Shown here piece after piece: positions 10,201-15,973 of a stretch of DNA of 16,151 nucleotides. The position numbers were made by a program, and so were the translations under genes. This DNA comes from Phoronis ovalis (Eukaryota; Phoronida; Phoronidae). Positions within the stretch are counted from its first letter, which is position 1; each line of letters opens with the position of its first letter. The DNA lies in assembly GCA_028565635.1 (NCBI GenBank), contig JAOXYB010095827.1, positions 5,654 to 21,804 on the forward strand, given 5' to 3'. The notes under the pieces are model-generated. The model was not told the DNA's origin. It made no database searches and saw nothing but the letters and a program-made list of their open reading frames with translations.

Positions 10201-13200
10201 TTTTCCTAAAAAAGTAAACTATATGTACATGCCATTTCATATTTAGGAATAAGTTTTTATTGTAGAATGAAACAGAGAATGGAACAGCCTGGAACAATGC
10301 CCCCTGGTTAGGACTGAAGAAGCTAGCATCACATCAGGGTATAGGAGATTATGTAGTGGTACGATTTTTAGTTTCAGTAGTACAAGTACATAACTTTGTA
10401 GACTTTGTGTTTTTATTAAATTTCTGTACTGTTTGCTTTTAAAACACTTCCAAAATATGTTTAACAAACGACTGTTCCAAACCTATTAAAGAAGACAAAA
10501 ATTGGAAAATGAACAAATTTACCTATTTGGGATATTATGAAGAAGGGACAAATGTTATCTCTAAACTATGTTGTGTCACCCTGAACTATCATCTGTAAAT
10601 TGTGGTGAATCGTAACTTTAATCACATGGCTCATGTTTTTTTTATAATTAGCAATGGTAGCTAATACAATTCTGTATGAATCAAAAAGTTAGTACTGACA
10701 TAATGAAATTTCTTCGTACATGTACTTTCTCACTGTACTTTTCAGGGGTATATATTCATTGTTTTGATGTTAGCATTACAAACAATAGTCAAGAATCACC
10801 AAAGACAATATTACAACAAAGCAGATGTAACAGAACCAAAACATGGCATAATATTTCCTGATGTCAAGAAACAGGAAGCTGACTCGGGGATTGTCAACTG
10901 TCTCAAGTTTTTTGCTAACTATATGTTCTACAAATTTGGTGTAGAGGTAGTTATAGCTAGAAAAGGGGAAAATAGAAAAATACAATGACATTAACATTAT
11001 AATTTATCTTGTATTGATTACCTTCATGGATTTTTATGTAGGAAGTCTCTTTTCCTATTTTCCCTTTAATATATGTTTATGTTATTTTGTAAGAAATTTT
11101 GTGAACTGTTAATTGTTATTTTTTTGCTATTTGTTTTTTTCAGTTTAAAATATTTAAACAGACCATGTGAGCATGTAGAGTTAGTAAATTTGAATAATGT
11201 GTTATGCATGATGTAACAAATGGTTTGTAAAATCTGTACCATATCCAGTAAGATGCCTAACCTTAAATAAAACGCTGTTTCAATAGCAGAGAATAGACTT
11301 ATGCTCACTTTTTATTTTTCATTTTTATTTTATAAGTAATATATGTTTATAAAACTAATTTAAAAAATGTCTGGAAAATGTTTGAGAGGTGTAAAAAAAT
11401 ATCCATGTGTTGATGTGTACGATTGATTGAATCATAATGGCATCGAAATGTTAACTGTATGATTATTACATTTTTCTTTTCAGATTTGCTTCATTATGAC
11501 CATTATTACAATCAGTACTAGACTTGATGTCTATTCTATTTTATATGCTATATTATTGGGCGTTAGTATGTTGTGTGCCAGTAAAAGTCGCCAGTGTGCC
11601 TCAAGGTGGTGGCCAGTGTATGCAGTGCTACTGTCCATTATTTTTCCTGCTCAGTATTTAGCTTGCGTTGGAGCACCACCTAGTTTCTGCTGGGGTAAGC
11701 TTTTTGGTATTTACAAAGCCTTCAGTGCCAAAAAATTATGTTTTTGATATGGCCTAAGTACACCATTAGACTCCCCATCCAACTCAATACAAAAACGATG
11801 TAACGTTCATACACATATCAAATAGAGCAACATTCCAGGAACTATTATCTCTTTATAATGTGAGCATACACTCTTTCATACACTACCAGTTAATTTATCA
11901 TGCAATCTTGACCATACTGATTTTGAGAAAATCACGTTAGTACAAAATCGACCCATGAATCACACTATTCCAGTGGCAAACAAGCCCGAATTCAAATTTC
12001 GATTTTTAAAAAATTGTAATGATCTCTGGAATTTAATTGCTTGAGTCAGAAAGTACAACATGTTGACATTACAAAACACCCAGGTCCGCCCCCAAAAAAA
12101 TAATATGTGTATTAATATGCCGGTACTATATTCGTATGTAGTGTCAACAATGCCTCGTGCTATGGTGTACTTAGGCCATATAGAAGTTGTATGTATTATG
12201 TAATGATACTTTGATTTCAAAAATTAGTATAAGTATTGAAACAGAAGTCAATGCCTTTCTGTACTTACTGACTTCTTTTTCCAAAAGTATAAGGCCGGTA
12301 TTGTTACACTTCATTTTTAAATCTAGCTCAAAGCTTTGAATATATTGAAAATTTGACATCTACTTTGCAGAATATCCATGGGAAAACTTAGATGCTTCAG
12401 TAGACAAAACTTTATTAAACTGGCTGTTCTTGCCTCATGAAAGTTCACTTACTGCTATGAAGTTACTAGGTAATATAGTTTGTCTATGTTGCATTGTTAG
12501 TATGTAAAGTTAAAGTTAGTACTTATGATGCTGTCATAATATTTTTAGACTTTAAAATATGATTGATTTTAACTATAGTGGGTTACTATGCTTTCTATAA
12601 CTGTCAGACATCTTTTACTGAAGTAAAGCTTTCAGATTTTTACCACATTTCCAATTTATGTCAGATTTTTGTGTGTTTGGCACCATGTGACATTTACTTT
12701 TTACAGCAGCTATGTTCTCGCTTTCATTATTTAGCACAAATTGATGCATATTTTTCTGCTTTACAGCGGATTTCTTCCAACTCCTTTTTGTTCTCCTTCA
12801 GTGGAAGGTTTTTCGTATAGAAGGTAGCCACGAAATGATAGCTTATGGAGGAGGAAACAACAGAGCCGTCAATGAGAGAGAATATCAAACGGCAGTAGAA
12901 ATACCTGTTCATGATTTTATTTCTCATAAAAGGTACTTAAATTTTAGATCTGTGGTGGATTATTTTAAAGAAAATAATTATATTATTCTAAACTCTGTCT
13001 AATTAGAGGATATTTTGAATACTGTATTTCTTTTATTTATTTTATAATTAATCAATCATGACTATTATCTAACAGTATTTTAAAGATATTTGATAATTTC
13101 AGTTTCCTAAAAGAGAATACTGTATTTGTTGTATTGGAAGTCATCTTGTTATCCATGTTTGTGTTCCTTTTTATTCCAATTTTATTTCTAATTGTTTGAT

Positions 13201-15973
13201 ACCCATCAACAATGGGTATTTTTTGACAGAAACTGAACAAAGAAATACAAGAAGATTTTTTCGGTTTATGTTATGGTTAGCGCTCAAATCATTAAAATTT
13301 TTCTCAAAATTAAATATACTTCTTTTTTTAGACATTTCTTGGACATCATCATAAACATTATATTCCAATACATGTTCTGGGTTACTCTAGCCTTAGTATT
13401 CCTGGCTGGTATAATGAGAACTAGTCTGTTTTGCTTTGGTTATCTTGTGGCATGTTTTTACCTCTTCTGGGTTGGACAAGATTTATTACTTAAACAGAGA
13501 AAGAGGCTACTTATGATGTAAGTATAACAATTGAATGATGCAAAAATGATACACGACAGACCCCCTTTTCACATATAGGCTACATAACCATTCATGCAGT
13601 GCAACATAATATATTTTATGTATAAAATTATATATAAATATATATTCTGTTGCAAAATAAATAACTTGACTGTAAATTCTTCTATAAATTTGGCAATGTA
13701 CGAAATATTTGGTCTGTAAATAAATGATTCAGATGTTTTTTGAAGAAAACCTTGAAACATTTCAGTAGTGCATTTAATGCTGGGCTAATTCTGATATCTC
13801 ATATGTTCTCACAATATTGAAACTCTTACTTGAAAGGGTCCTAGTGAAACAGCATTTCAACTTTTAAATGTTAAACATTAATATTCCGAATAAAGATGGC
13901 AGCAGACCACAATGACGCTGATATGTCATTTGATTGCGAAGTAATCGTTGCTAGTGAAAATGGTTTGACAAGACTATTCTATTATCATCTACATGTTAAA
14001 CAAACACTTTGTACTCCTTAGACACTATTTCTATAGATATAAGTTTCCTTCTGAACAAAAGGCATAATGCAAGTATTCCAAATTCTTGTAATGTTTTAAT
14101 TTGTAAAAAGTAATATTGTATATCTGATGCTGATTAATTACTTCTTATAGATGGAGCATTGTGCAAGGCTACAACTTTTTTGTTATTTTTGCCAAAGCTT
14201 GCCTCCAGGTGAGTATGCACACATACATATATTGTCCTATCTTTTAAGGTATTATTGCTAGTGCCTATACTGTATCGTTGAGCTTGCAAGATGGTGTCGT
14301 AACTTTTGAATGGGAACAACTTTTTTGTTTTTGGTTGTAGAAATTAGAAAGTTTTTATAGATGTAGACTTTAGTAATATACAAAGAAATATGTGTTGTAC
14401 TATTAAAGATGTGCTCATTTTTTGGAGATATAGGTAGAGTAAATATTTAGCAGTTTAATTCAAATAACTGAGACATAAATTTCATATTAACTGTATAATT
14501 GGATTATAATAGACTCAATATTTTTGATTTTTTTGTTATGACACATAATTTTAAGATAATTGTATTTTAAAGAAAAATATAGTAGTTCTATTTGGAAGGG
14601 TTTTGTTTATATTTTTGATACCTAATTTGATAACAGATGGTAAGGTTATTTATTGAAGTAGAGGTTATATGTATAATATATATTTGTTACAAATTAAATA
14701 GGGAAGGTTATTTATTGAGTTATTGCTAAGCAGGGGCACCCGTCTTTAACGGGTTATATATACATTCAAGTGATGGATAGAGATAAAAATGTAAGACGGT
14801 TTGTCTATGGATAATGAACGGATCAGCTTTAAAAATAGTAATAGATGCAATACACAAATTATTTCAATGAAAAATGACTGCAGTACACAATAGTAGACCT
14901 CAGTACTATTCACTGAAACACACTAACTGACATAGTATGTTGTGTTTAGAAGTGTTTTGAATCTTATATACTGTTAATCGATGTTAGCTGTAATTTTATA
15001 CAGATTATAGACACTTTAAAAGTTTGTTTTTTTTAAATATGAGAAGGAATAGTAACTGGAAGTGTATGTATCTAACTCCTTTCTGTAATGTGTTTTTAAT
15101 TACCACTTGGGGTATCAATTTTAAAAAGATGATTTGTAATTGGTAATGGGACATTGAAAATAAAACAGTTAGGAAAATGCAAGACTTTCAAGCAAACTTA
15201 GAAAATGGAAATAAAAGTACATGCACAGTGGTTGTCAATTTAAAAAAAAAATGTAGTTACCATGTAGTTATCATGAATTGTAAATATTGCCTTGGATTTG
15301 TTTTTCTTCAGTTGGTTGCCTGTGTGTATCTGGAGCAATTTGTCAGATTGGGCGAATATAAGGATGAAAATGGGAACAATACCTCTAAACACAGTGTTGG
15401 GTGTATTCTAGTACAGCTTTTGAATTTAGTATGTTTAAACTCACCGGGTAAGGCAACTGAACTCCATAACATTTTATTTGTTGCTGTGTTTGTTGTTGCA
15501 TTTTATACCAAGAAAACTGTTTTACAAGGAATCTCTCTAAAATGTGTATGACATTAAATGTGCAGAGTGTTTTTAAAAGGTGAAGAATTTGTTAAAATCT
15601 CAGGAATGCAAGGTTTGTCTTCAAACATTATGTAAATGTGCCAAAATTAAATCTTCGTCTGAGAGCAGATCTAATTATATTTTACTTAATTTCAATGTAA
15701 ATTATGCAAGTGTAAAGGCAAATTAGCAAACCGTTTGTTTTTTGTTAGCATTTTAATAGCTGTTTTTTGGTGTAAATGATGTCTATTGTTTTACTATACA
15801 GATGGGATTCAGAAGGCTATTTATGAATGTGTTTTACCAAGGCAAGACACTGCTGGATTATCATGGGATTGCGTGTGTTTTGTGTTTCTCTTAATTCAAA
15901 GACGATTGTTTCTGACTCACTACTTCACTCATGTCAAAAGAGAGCTGTTTGTGCAGAATAAATTGGCATCAAG
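1203..15973 (+). CDS. PIEZO: PIEZO mechanosensitive cation channel gene, central part (join of 20 exons)
   Basis: This is the span of one gene whose exons join to 955 codons plus two bases with no stop and consistent intron phases. PIEZO proteins are very large trimeric plasma-membrane channels that open under membrane tension and pass cations including calcium. The family is recognised from motifs in the same order as in human PIEZO1 (recalled): a helix-start motif followed by YHSW, KYWI, YRIIYM, GFWW, LGLEQ-like IGLEQ, LEIHIFKL, NCLKFF then FYKFGVE, YPWEN, GYLVACFYLF, CVYLEQ, WDCVCF and QRRLFLTHYF. The window covers roughly TM9-TM28, about two fifths of a protein that is usually 2100-2800 residues. 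Start codon, first units, beam, cap and pore lie outside. No pseudogene signs (stops, frameshifts, lost splice sites) are seen. Vertebrates have two paralogues; I cannot tell from one locus how many this species has. Confidence 0.97.
1781..1804 (+). CDS. PIEZO: Possible 24-nt PIEZO micro-exon
   Basis: Eight codons, PFASVTLT, lie between a strong acceptor (a long T/C-rich tract ending TTCATCTTAG) and a donor GTTAGT. Both neighbouring exons, A and B, have phase-0 junctions here, and 24 bases keep the frame with no stop. The stretch would extend the same cytosolic linker. No conservation can be seen from one sequence, so this could be a chance pair of splice sites. It may be a tissue-specific cassette. 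Confidence 0.45.
1854..2094. mobile_element. TTAA-ended miniature element, full copy (241 bp)
   Basis: The left end reads TTAAGGTAGCGAATATTGTT and the right end AGCCACCTTAA, so about ten terminal bases are inverted (TTAAGGT[A/G]GC). The right two thirds match the truncated copy at 1-163. It is too short to encode a transposase. TTAA at both ends suggests TTAA target duplication as in piggyBac-like elements, but the inverted ends are short and the superfamily is an inference. Confidence 0.65.
2228..2725. repeat. Large imperfect inverted repeat (foldback) in A-B intron
   Basis: The left arm at about 2228-2447 is inversely repeated at about 2517-2725, with a centre near 2480 and a loop of about 70 bases. 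Paired landmarks are ATCATGTGACC (2254-2264) with GGTCACATGAT (2688-2698), and GTGTCTCAGAT (2403-2413) with ATCTGAGACAC (2551-2561). The A-rich stretch GTTAAAAAAATATGAAT near 2431-2447 pairs with ATTCATATTTTTTTAACC near 2517-2534. Arms are interrupted by small mismatches and gaps. It looks like a non-autonomous DNA element with long inverted ends. Confidence 0.85.
3491..3709 (+). CDS. PIEZO: PIEZO exon B: acidic linker and start of THU3
   Basis: This 219-base exon (phase 0/0) encodes 73 residues. The first 50 form an acidic linker rich in Asp, Glu and Ser (MSDAELQSEPEIQADDVDAP), followed by a basic patch (KTKSQR). The last 20 (SVLIFTINQSYIVTLVCMM) match the segment of human PIEZO1 that opens its third four-helix unit (recalled as DQSYVCALIAMM). 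The acceptor TTTCAG and donor GTAAGT are strong. The helix continues directly into exon C. Confidence 0.93.
3710..4284 (+). other. B-C intron, nothing notable
   Basis: This 575-base AT-rich intron has donor GTAAGT and acceptor TTCTCTTCAG. No repeat, exon or open frame of interest was seen. Confidence 0.8.
4285..4545 (+). CDS. PIEZO: PIEZO exon C: THU3 membrane helices
   Basis: This 261-base exon (phase 0/0) encodes 87 residues and is one of the most diagnostic in the window. AWSIVYHSWLSFVLL corresponds to the human PIEZO1 stretch recalled as VWSITYHSWLTFVLL. Hydrophobic segments at about residues 1-24 and 31-51 of the exon form the first three helices of the unit. The following loop with ILYKQIGLEKTK is predicted extracellular and corresponds to human VSLRQLGLEHT. 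The fourth helix begins at the exon end (PLLVK) and continues in exon D. The donor is GTGAGT. Confidence 0.97.
4818..4947 (+). CDS. PIEZO: PIEZO exon D: end of THU3 and cytosolic tail
   Basis: This 130-base exon (phase 0 in, phase 1 out) begins MLLFTGMFWLTLYQLM, the last helix of the third unit (human counterpart ends YTLTFWLLLRQF, recalled). It then becomes a hydrophilic cytosolic segment (RTRYHASEQARQHSEAEVP) leading to SSVTVDH, which resembles the human LTEVTVAD stretch. The acceptor is TTTACCTCAG and the donor GTGAGA, with a split glycine codon. Confidence 0.94.
4948..5604 (+). other. D-E intron, nothing notable
   Basis: This 657-base AT-rich intron ends with TCATCTTAG. Open frames at 5165-5347 (+) and 5366-5599 (-) show no PIEZO similarity and no matching splice sites. 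Confidence 0.75.
5605..5658 (+). CDS. PIEZO: PIEZO exon E: short frame-neutral linker exon
   Basis: This 54-base exon is flanked by phase-1 introns and encodes HHIEHMDAFDSREIRWV between two split glycine codons. The acceptor is CATCTTAG and the donor GTAAGT. It has no membrane segment. It fills the cytosolic linker just before the KYWI helix of exon F, where human PIEZO1 has a similarly short stretch. D can join directly to F in frame, so this is a candidate cassette exon. Confidence 0.85.
5659..6340 (+). other. E-F intron, nothing notable
   Basis: This 682-base intron ends TTCTGTTTGTAG. An open frame at 5877-6080 has no PIEZO similarity. No inverted or tandem repeat was noticed. Confidence 0.75.
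6341..6480 (+). CDS. PIEZO: PIEZO exon F: first half of THU4
   Basis: This 140-base exon (phase 1 in, 0 out) encodes two membrane helices: LKFLRKYWILVCGALFFLMA and AVIYRIIYMVLFLFFVQVFQ. Human PIEZO1 has KYWIYVCAGMF and VVYKIVYMFLFLLCLTLFQ at this place (recalled). The donor is GTAAGT and the acceptor TTTGTAG. Confidence 0.97.
6715..7167. mobile_element. hAT-like non-autonomous element (453 bp) with 8-bp target duplication
   Basis: The left end CCCGGGGGGTACT is repeated in inverse at the right end (AGTACCCCCCAGG), 12 of 13 bases matching. The element is flanked by an exact 8-bp direct repeat, GTTTCAAT, at 6707-6714 and 7168-7175. An 8-bp target duplication with short inverted ends is typical of the hAT superfamily. 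There is no transposase frame; the inside is filled by a degenerate minisatellite. GC-rich ends contrast with the AT-rich intron. Confidence 0.88.
6775..7100. repeat. Degenerate minisatellite inside the hAT-like element
   Basis: About ten copies of a core close to TATACCCTGTGGTAAATAA occur at 25-50 base intervals, near 6775, 6805, 6833, 6867, 6897, 6948, 6978, 7009, 7041 and 7082. Copies differ (CCTGTCAT, CCTGTTGT, CTCTGTG, CCCGGTGGT). The A/T-rich spacers vary in length and sequence. Confidence 0.85.
7583..7728 (+). CDS. PIEZO: PIEZO exon G: THU4, third helix and outer loop
   Basis: This 146-base exon (phase 0 in, 2 out) begins ISYRVWRLLLYGFWWIVIIY, continuing in a long hydrophobic helix to YTYQFPTFQDLWNKTGLE. 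Human PIEZO1 has YYSLWRKLLKAFWWLVVAYT and YTFQFQDFPAYWRNLTGF (recalled). The NKT sequon lies in the predicted extracellular loop at the same place as NLT in human. The donor is GTAAGT with a split AG codon. Confidence 0.97.
7729..8132 (+). other. G-H intron, nothing notable
   Basis: This 404-base intron has a slightly GC-richer patch at about 8040-8105, just before the acceptor ACATTTCAG. A minus-strand open frame at 7974-8171 overlaps the exon and is a shadow. Confidence 0.75.
8133..8279 (+). CDS. PIEZO: PIEZO exon H: THU4, last helix
   Basis: This 147-base exon (phase 2/2) encodes SLKDIGLEQYEADKLAQKLL, then a helix with VFLIFIILQVHIFHKPFLQI. Human PIEZO1 has LGDLGLEQFSVSELF and LLACILQLHYFHRPFMQL at this place (recalled). 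The helix leads back to the cytosol, where the linker starts with SDINANR. The donor is GTAAGA. Confidence 0.97.
8280..8760 (+). other. H-I intron, nothing notable
   Basis: This 481-base intron has acceptor TATCTTATTTTAG. I saw no repeat or exon-like block. Confidence 0.75.
8761..8819 (+). CDS. PIEZO: PIEZO exon I: short cytosolic linker
   Basis: This 59-base exon (phase 2 in, 1 out) encodes RDEPDLTRTEDMGSQTLEQI plus a split codon. It is acidic and unstructured-looking, joining the fourth and fifth four-helix units on the cytosolic side. The acceptor is TTATTTTAG and the donor GTAGGT. It is not frame-neutral, so skipping it would break the message. In human PIEZO1 this linker is much longer and rich in Gln and Glu (recalled). 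Confidence 0.87.
9097..9236 (+). CDS. PIEZO: PIEZO exon J: start of THU5
   Basis: This 140-base exon (phase 1 in, 0 out) encodes an amphipathic stretch (FFSREMRNKIKTCYKDMCIL) followed by LLWRSLEIHIFKLVIFTIVI. Human PIEZO1 has FLRRLLELHVFKLVALYTVW (recalled). This is the first helix of the fifth unit, preceded by its membrane-surface helix. The acceptor is GATCTTTTCAG and the donor GTAAGT. Confidence 0.96.
9237..9629 (+). other. J-K intron, nothing notable
   Basis: This 393-base intron has acceptor TCTTTTATTTTAG. No repeats or exon candidates were seen. Confidence 0.75.
9630..9803 (+). CDS. PIEZO: PIEZO exon K: THU5, second and third helices
   Basis: This 174-base exon (phase 0/0) encodes VSAVSGIFIIFIAIFLPIPK and then LLSVLSQFWAGVVILMKMAF. 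Human PIEZO1 has VSVMNLLLVVLWAFALPYPR and ASCLSTVWTCVIIVCKMLYQ in the same order (recalled). The end (QLTTVPSDPWHGVCQ) enters the extracellular loop. The donor GTAATT is weaker than most in the gene. Confidence 0.96.
9804..10265 (+). other. K-L intron, nothing notable
   Basis: This 462-base intron includes a 12-base palindrome GTGGTGCACCAC at 10051-10062, of unknown meaning. The acceptor is TTTTTATTGTAG. Confidence 0.7.
10266..10358 (+). CDS. PIEZO: PIEZO exon L: THU5 outer loop with two sequons
   Basis: This 93-base exon (phase 0/0) encodes 31 residues. NETENGTAWNNAPWLGLKKL contains two N-glycosylation sequons (NET, NGT) in the predicted extracellular loop, the loop that in human PIEZO1 also carries sequons (NCT, NST, recalled). 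WLGLKK matches human WFGVRK. The acceptor ends ATTGTAG. The donor GTACGA is unusual, but the frame into exon M supports it. Confidence 0.93.
10359..10745 (+). other. L-M intron, nothing notable
   Basis: This 387-base intron has acceptor CTGTACTTTTCAG. A minus-strand open frame at 10243-10467 overlaps exon L in another frame and has no support. Confidence 0.75.
10746..10946 (+). CDS. PIEZO: PIEZO exon M: end of THU5, linker, start of THU6
   Basis: This 201-base exon (phase 0/0) begins with a helix, GYIFIVLMLALQTIVKNHQR, closing the fifth unit. A cytosolic linker follows (KADVTEPKHGIIFPDVKKQE), then NCLKFFANYMFYKFGVE. The last piece matches human GCLKYFINFFFYKFGLE (recalled), among the best-conserved motifs of the blade. 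The donor GTAGTT is weak, but the join to ICFIM in exon N reproduces the family sequence. Confidence 0.96.
10947..11483 (+). other. M-N intron, nothing notable
   Basis: This 537-base intron is very AT-rich with a strong acceptor TTTTTCTTTTCAG. The minus-strand open frame at 11066-11308 is compositionally random. Confidence 0.75.
11484..11694 (+). CDS. PIEZO: PIEZO exon N: THU6 helices
   Basis: This 211-base exon (phase 0 in, 1 out) encodes ICFIMTIITISTRLDVYSIL, a second hydrophobic stretch (YAILLGVSMLCA), and RWWPVYAVLLSIIFPAQYLA. It ends CVGAPPSFCW. Human PIEZO1 has ICFLMAVNVIGQRMNFLVTL, LWPNYCLFLALFLLYQYLLC and GMPPALC at these positions (recalled). The two-proline motif and cysteines mark the start of the outer loop. 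The donor is GTAAGC. Confidence 0.97.
11695..12370 (+). other. N-O intron carrying an inverted-repeat element
   Basis: This 676-base intron is about two thirds filled by the element at 11747-12181, which starts only about 50 bases after the donor. The remainder is AT-rich. The acceptor is TCTACTTTGCAG. Confidence 0.85.
11747..12181. mobile_element. Non-autonomous DNA element with perfect 20-bp inverted ends
   Basis: ATATGGCCTAAGTACACCAT at 11747-11766 is repeated exactly in inverse at 12162-12181. If TA is taken as the target duplication (11748-11749 and 12179-12180), the inverted ends are the 17 bases TGGCCTAAGTACACCAT, as expected for Tc1/mariner-like miniature elements. The target site is itself palindromic, so the edges are uncertain by a base or two. 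The 430-bp body has no transposase frame. Confidence 0.85.
12371..12469 (+). CDS. PIEZO: PIEZO exon O: THU6 outer loop
   Basis: This 99-base exon (phase 1/1) encodes EYPWENLDASVDKTLLNWLF followed by LPHESSLTAMKLL. Human PIEZO1 has DYPWRWSRAVPMNSALIKWL and YLPDFFRAPN in this loop (recalled). The YPW and the W-L-x-LP features are conserved. The final residues run toward the last helix of the unit. The donor is GTAATA. Confidence 0.95.
12767..12932 (+). CDS. PIEZO: PIEZO exon P: end of THU6 and cytosolic linker
   Basis: This 166-base exon (phase 1 in, 2 out) begins with a helix ADFFQLLFVLLQWKVFRIEG, matching human SDFLLLLCASQQWQVFSAE (recalled). A Gly/Asn-rich cytosolic linker follows (MIAYGGGNNRAVNEREY), then VEIPVHDFISHKR, which resembles human NPVPNFIHCRS before the next unit. 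The acceptor is TGCTTTACAG and the donor GTACTT. Confidence 0.95.
12933..13331 (+). other. P-Q intron with a short perfect hairpin
   Basis: This 399-base intron contains ATACCCAT (13199-13206) and its inverse ATGGGTAT (13212-13219) around a five-base loop. A hydrophobic open stretch at about 13103-13197 follows an AG but does not belong to the family. The acceptor is TTCTTTTTTTAG. Confidence 0.75.
13332..13517 (+). CDS. PIEZO: PIEZO exon Q: start of THU7
   Basis: This 186-base exon (phase 2/2) encodes RHFLDIIINIIFQYMFWVTL, ALVFLAGIMRTSLFCFGYLV and ACFYLFWVGQDLLLKQRKRL. Human PIEZO1 has RSYLDMLKVAVFRYLFWLVL and GATRISIFGLGYLLACFYLL (recalled). These are the first two helices of the seventh unit, followed by a basic cytosolic turn. 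The donor is GTAAGT. Confidence 0.97.
13518..14150 (+). other. Q-R intron, with one small open frame
   Basis: This 633-base intron has acceptor TTACTTCTTATAG. A 41-codon frame starting at a well-placed ATG (13896) and ending at a TAG (14019-14021) is discussed as an observation, not called as a gene. The minus-strand frame at 13569-13760 is AT-rich noise. Confidence 0.7.
14151..14208 (+). CDS. PIEZO: PIEZO exon R: THU7, third helix
   Basis: This 58-base exon (phase 2 in, 0 out) encodes IWSIVQGYNFFVIFAKACLQ, completing a split Ile codon. Human PIEZO1 has LWDCLILYNVTVIISKNMLS (recalled): tryptophan, YN and the lysine keep their spacing. It is short but fits both neighbouring frames exactly. 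The acceptor is TTCTTATAG and the donor GTGAGT. Confidence 0.93.
14209..15311 (+). other. R-S intron, AT-rich with small repeats
   Basis: This 1103-base intron holds a 15-base direct repeat AAGGTTATTTATTGA at 14642-14656 and 14704-14718, and a small hairpin (ACCCGT 14738-14743, ACGGGT 14749-14754). A sequence resembling the TTAA element end (TTAAGGTATTATTG) starts at 14244. No exon was seen, and exon R joins S directly in the family sequence. The acceptor is TTGTTTTTCTTCAG. Confidence 0.75.
15312..15447 (+). CDS. PIEZO: PIEZO exon S: THU7, outer segment
   Basis: This 136-base exon (phase 0 in, 1 out) begins LVACVYLEQF, matching human LLACVFVEQM (recalled), and continues to HSVGCILVQLLNLVCLNSPG, which resembles human FCWVIQLFSLVC. 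Between them lies an insert, EYKDENGNNTSK, with an NNT sequon that human PIEZO1 lacks in my recollection. The donor is GTAAGG. Confidence 0.95.
15448..15801 (+). other. S-T intron, nothing notable
   Basis: This 354-base intron has acceptor TTTTACTATACAG. No repeat or exon candidate was seen. Confidence 0.75.
15802..15973 (+). CDS. PIEZO: PIEZO exon T: last helix of THU7, entry to beam
   Basis: This 172-base exon (phase 1 in, 2 out) encodes a loop (YECVLPRQDTAGLSW) and the helix WDCVCFVFLLIQRRLFLTHY, ending FTHVKRELFVQNKLASR. Human PIEZO1 has IIWDSVCFFFLLLQRRVFLS, then HYYLHVRADLQATALLASR (recalled). In vertebrate structures this leads straight into the long cytosolic beam helix that couples blade to pore. 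The beam itself is in the next, unseen exon. The donor is GTATGT. Confidence 0.97.

Noticed and set aside
10340-10358. Alternative donor GGTATAG inside exon L after CATCAG
   Set aside because: Using it would give a phase-1 junction that does not fit exon M, and would lose residues GIGDYVV that align in length with human PIEZO1.
12171-12359. Minus-strand frames in the N-O intron (also 11960-12220)
   Set aside because: They overlap the inverted-repeat element and show no transposase motif or any known domain.
13103-13197. Hydrophobic open stretch after ATTTCAG in the P-Q intron, exon-like at first sight
   Set aside because: P joins Q in frame to give FISHKRHFLDII, matching the family. The stretch ends in a stop (TGA at about 13198) and has no donor in frame.
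15177-15551. Treating the 124-codon open stretch as one exon
   Set aside because: Only 15312-15447 matches PIEZO; the flanks are intron translation, with a clear CTTCAG acceptor and GTAAGG donor marking the real edges.
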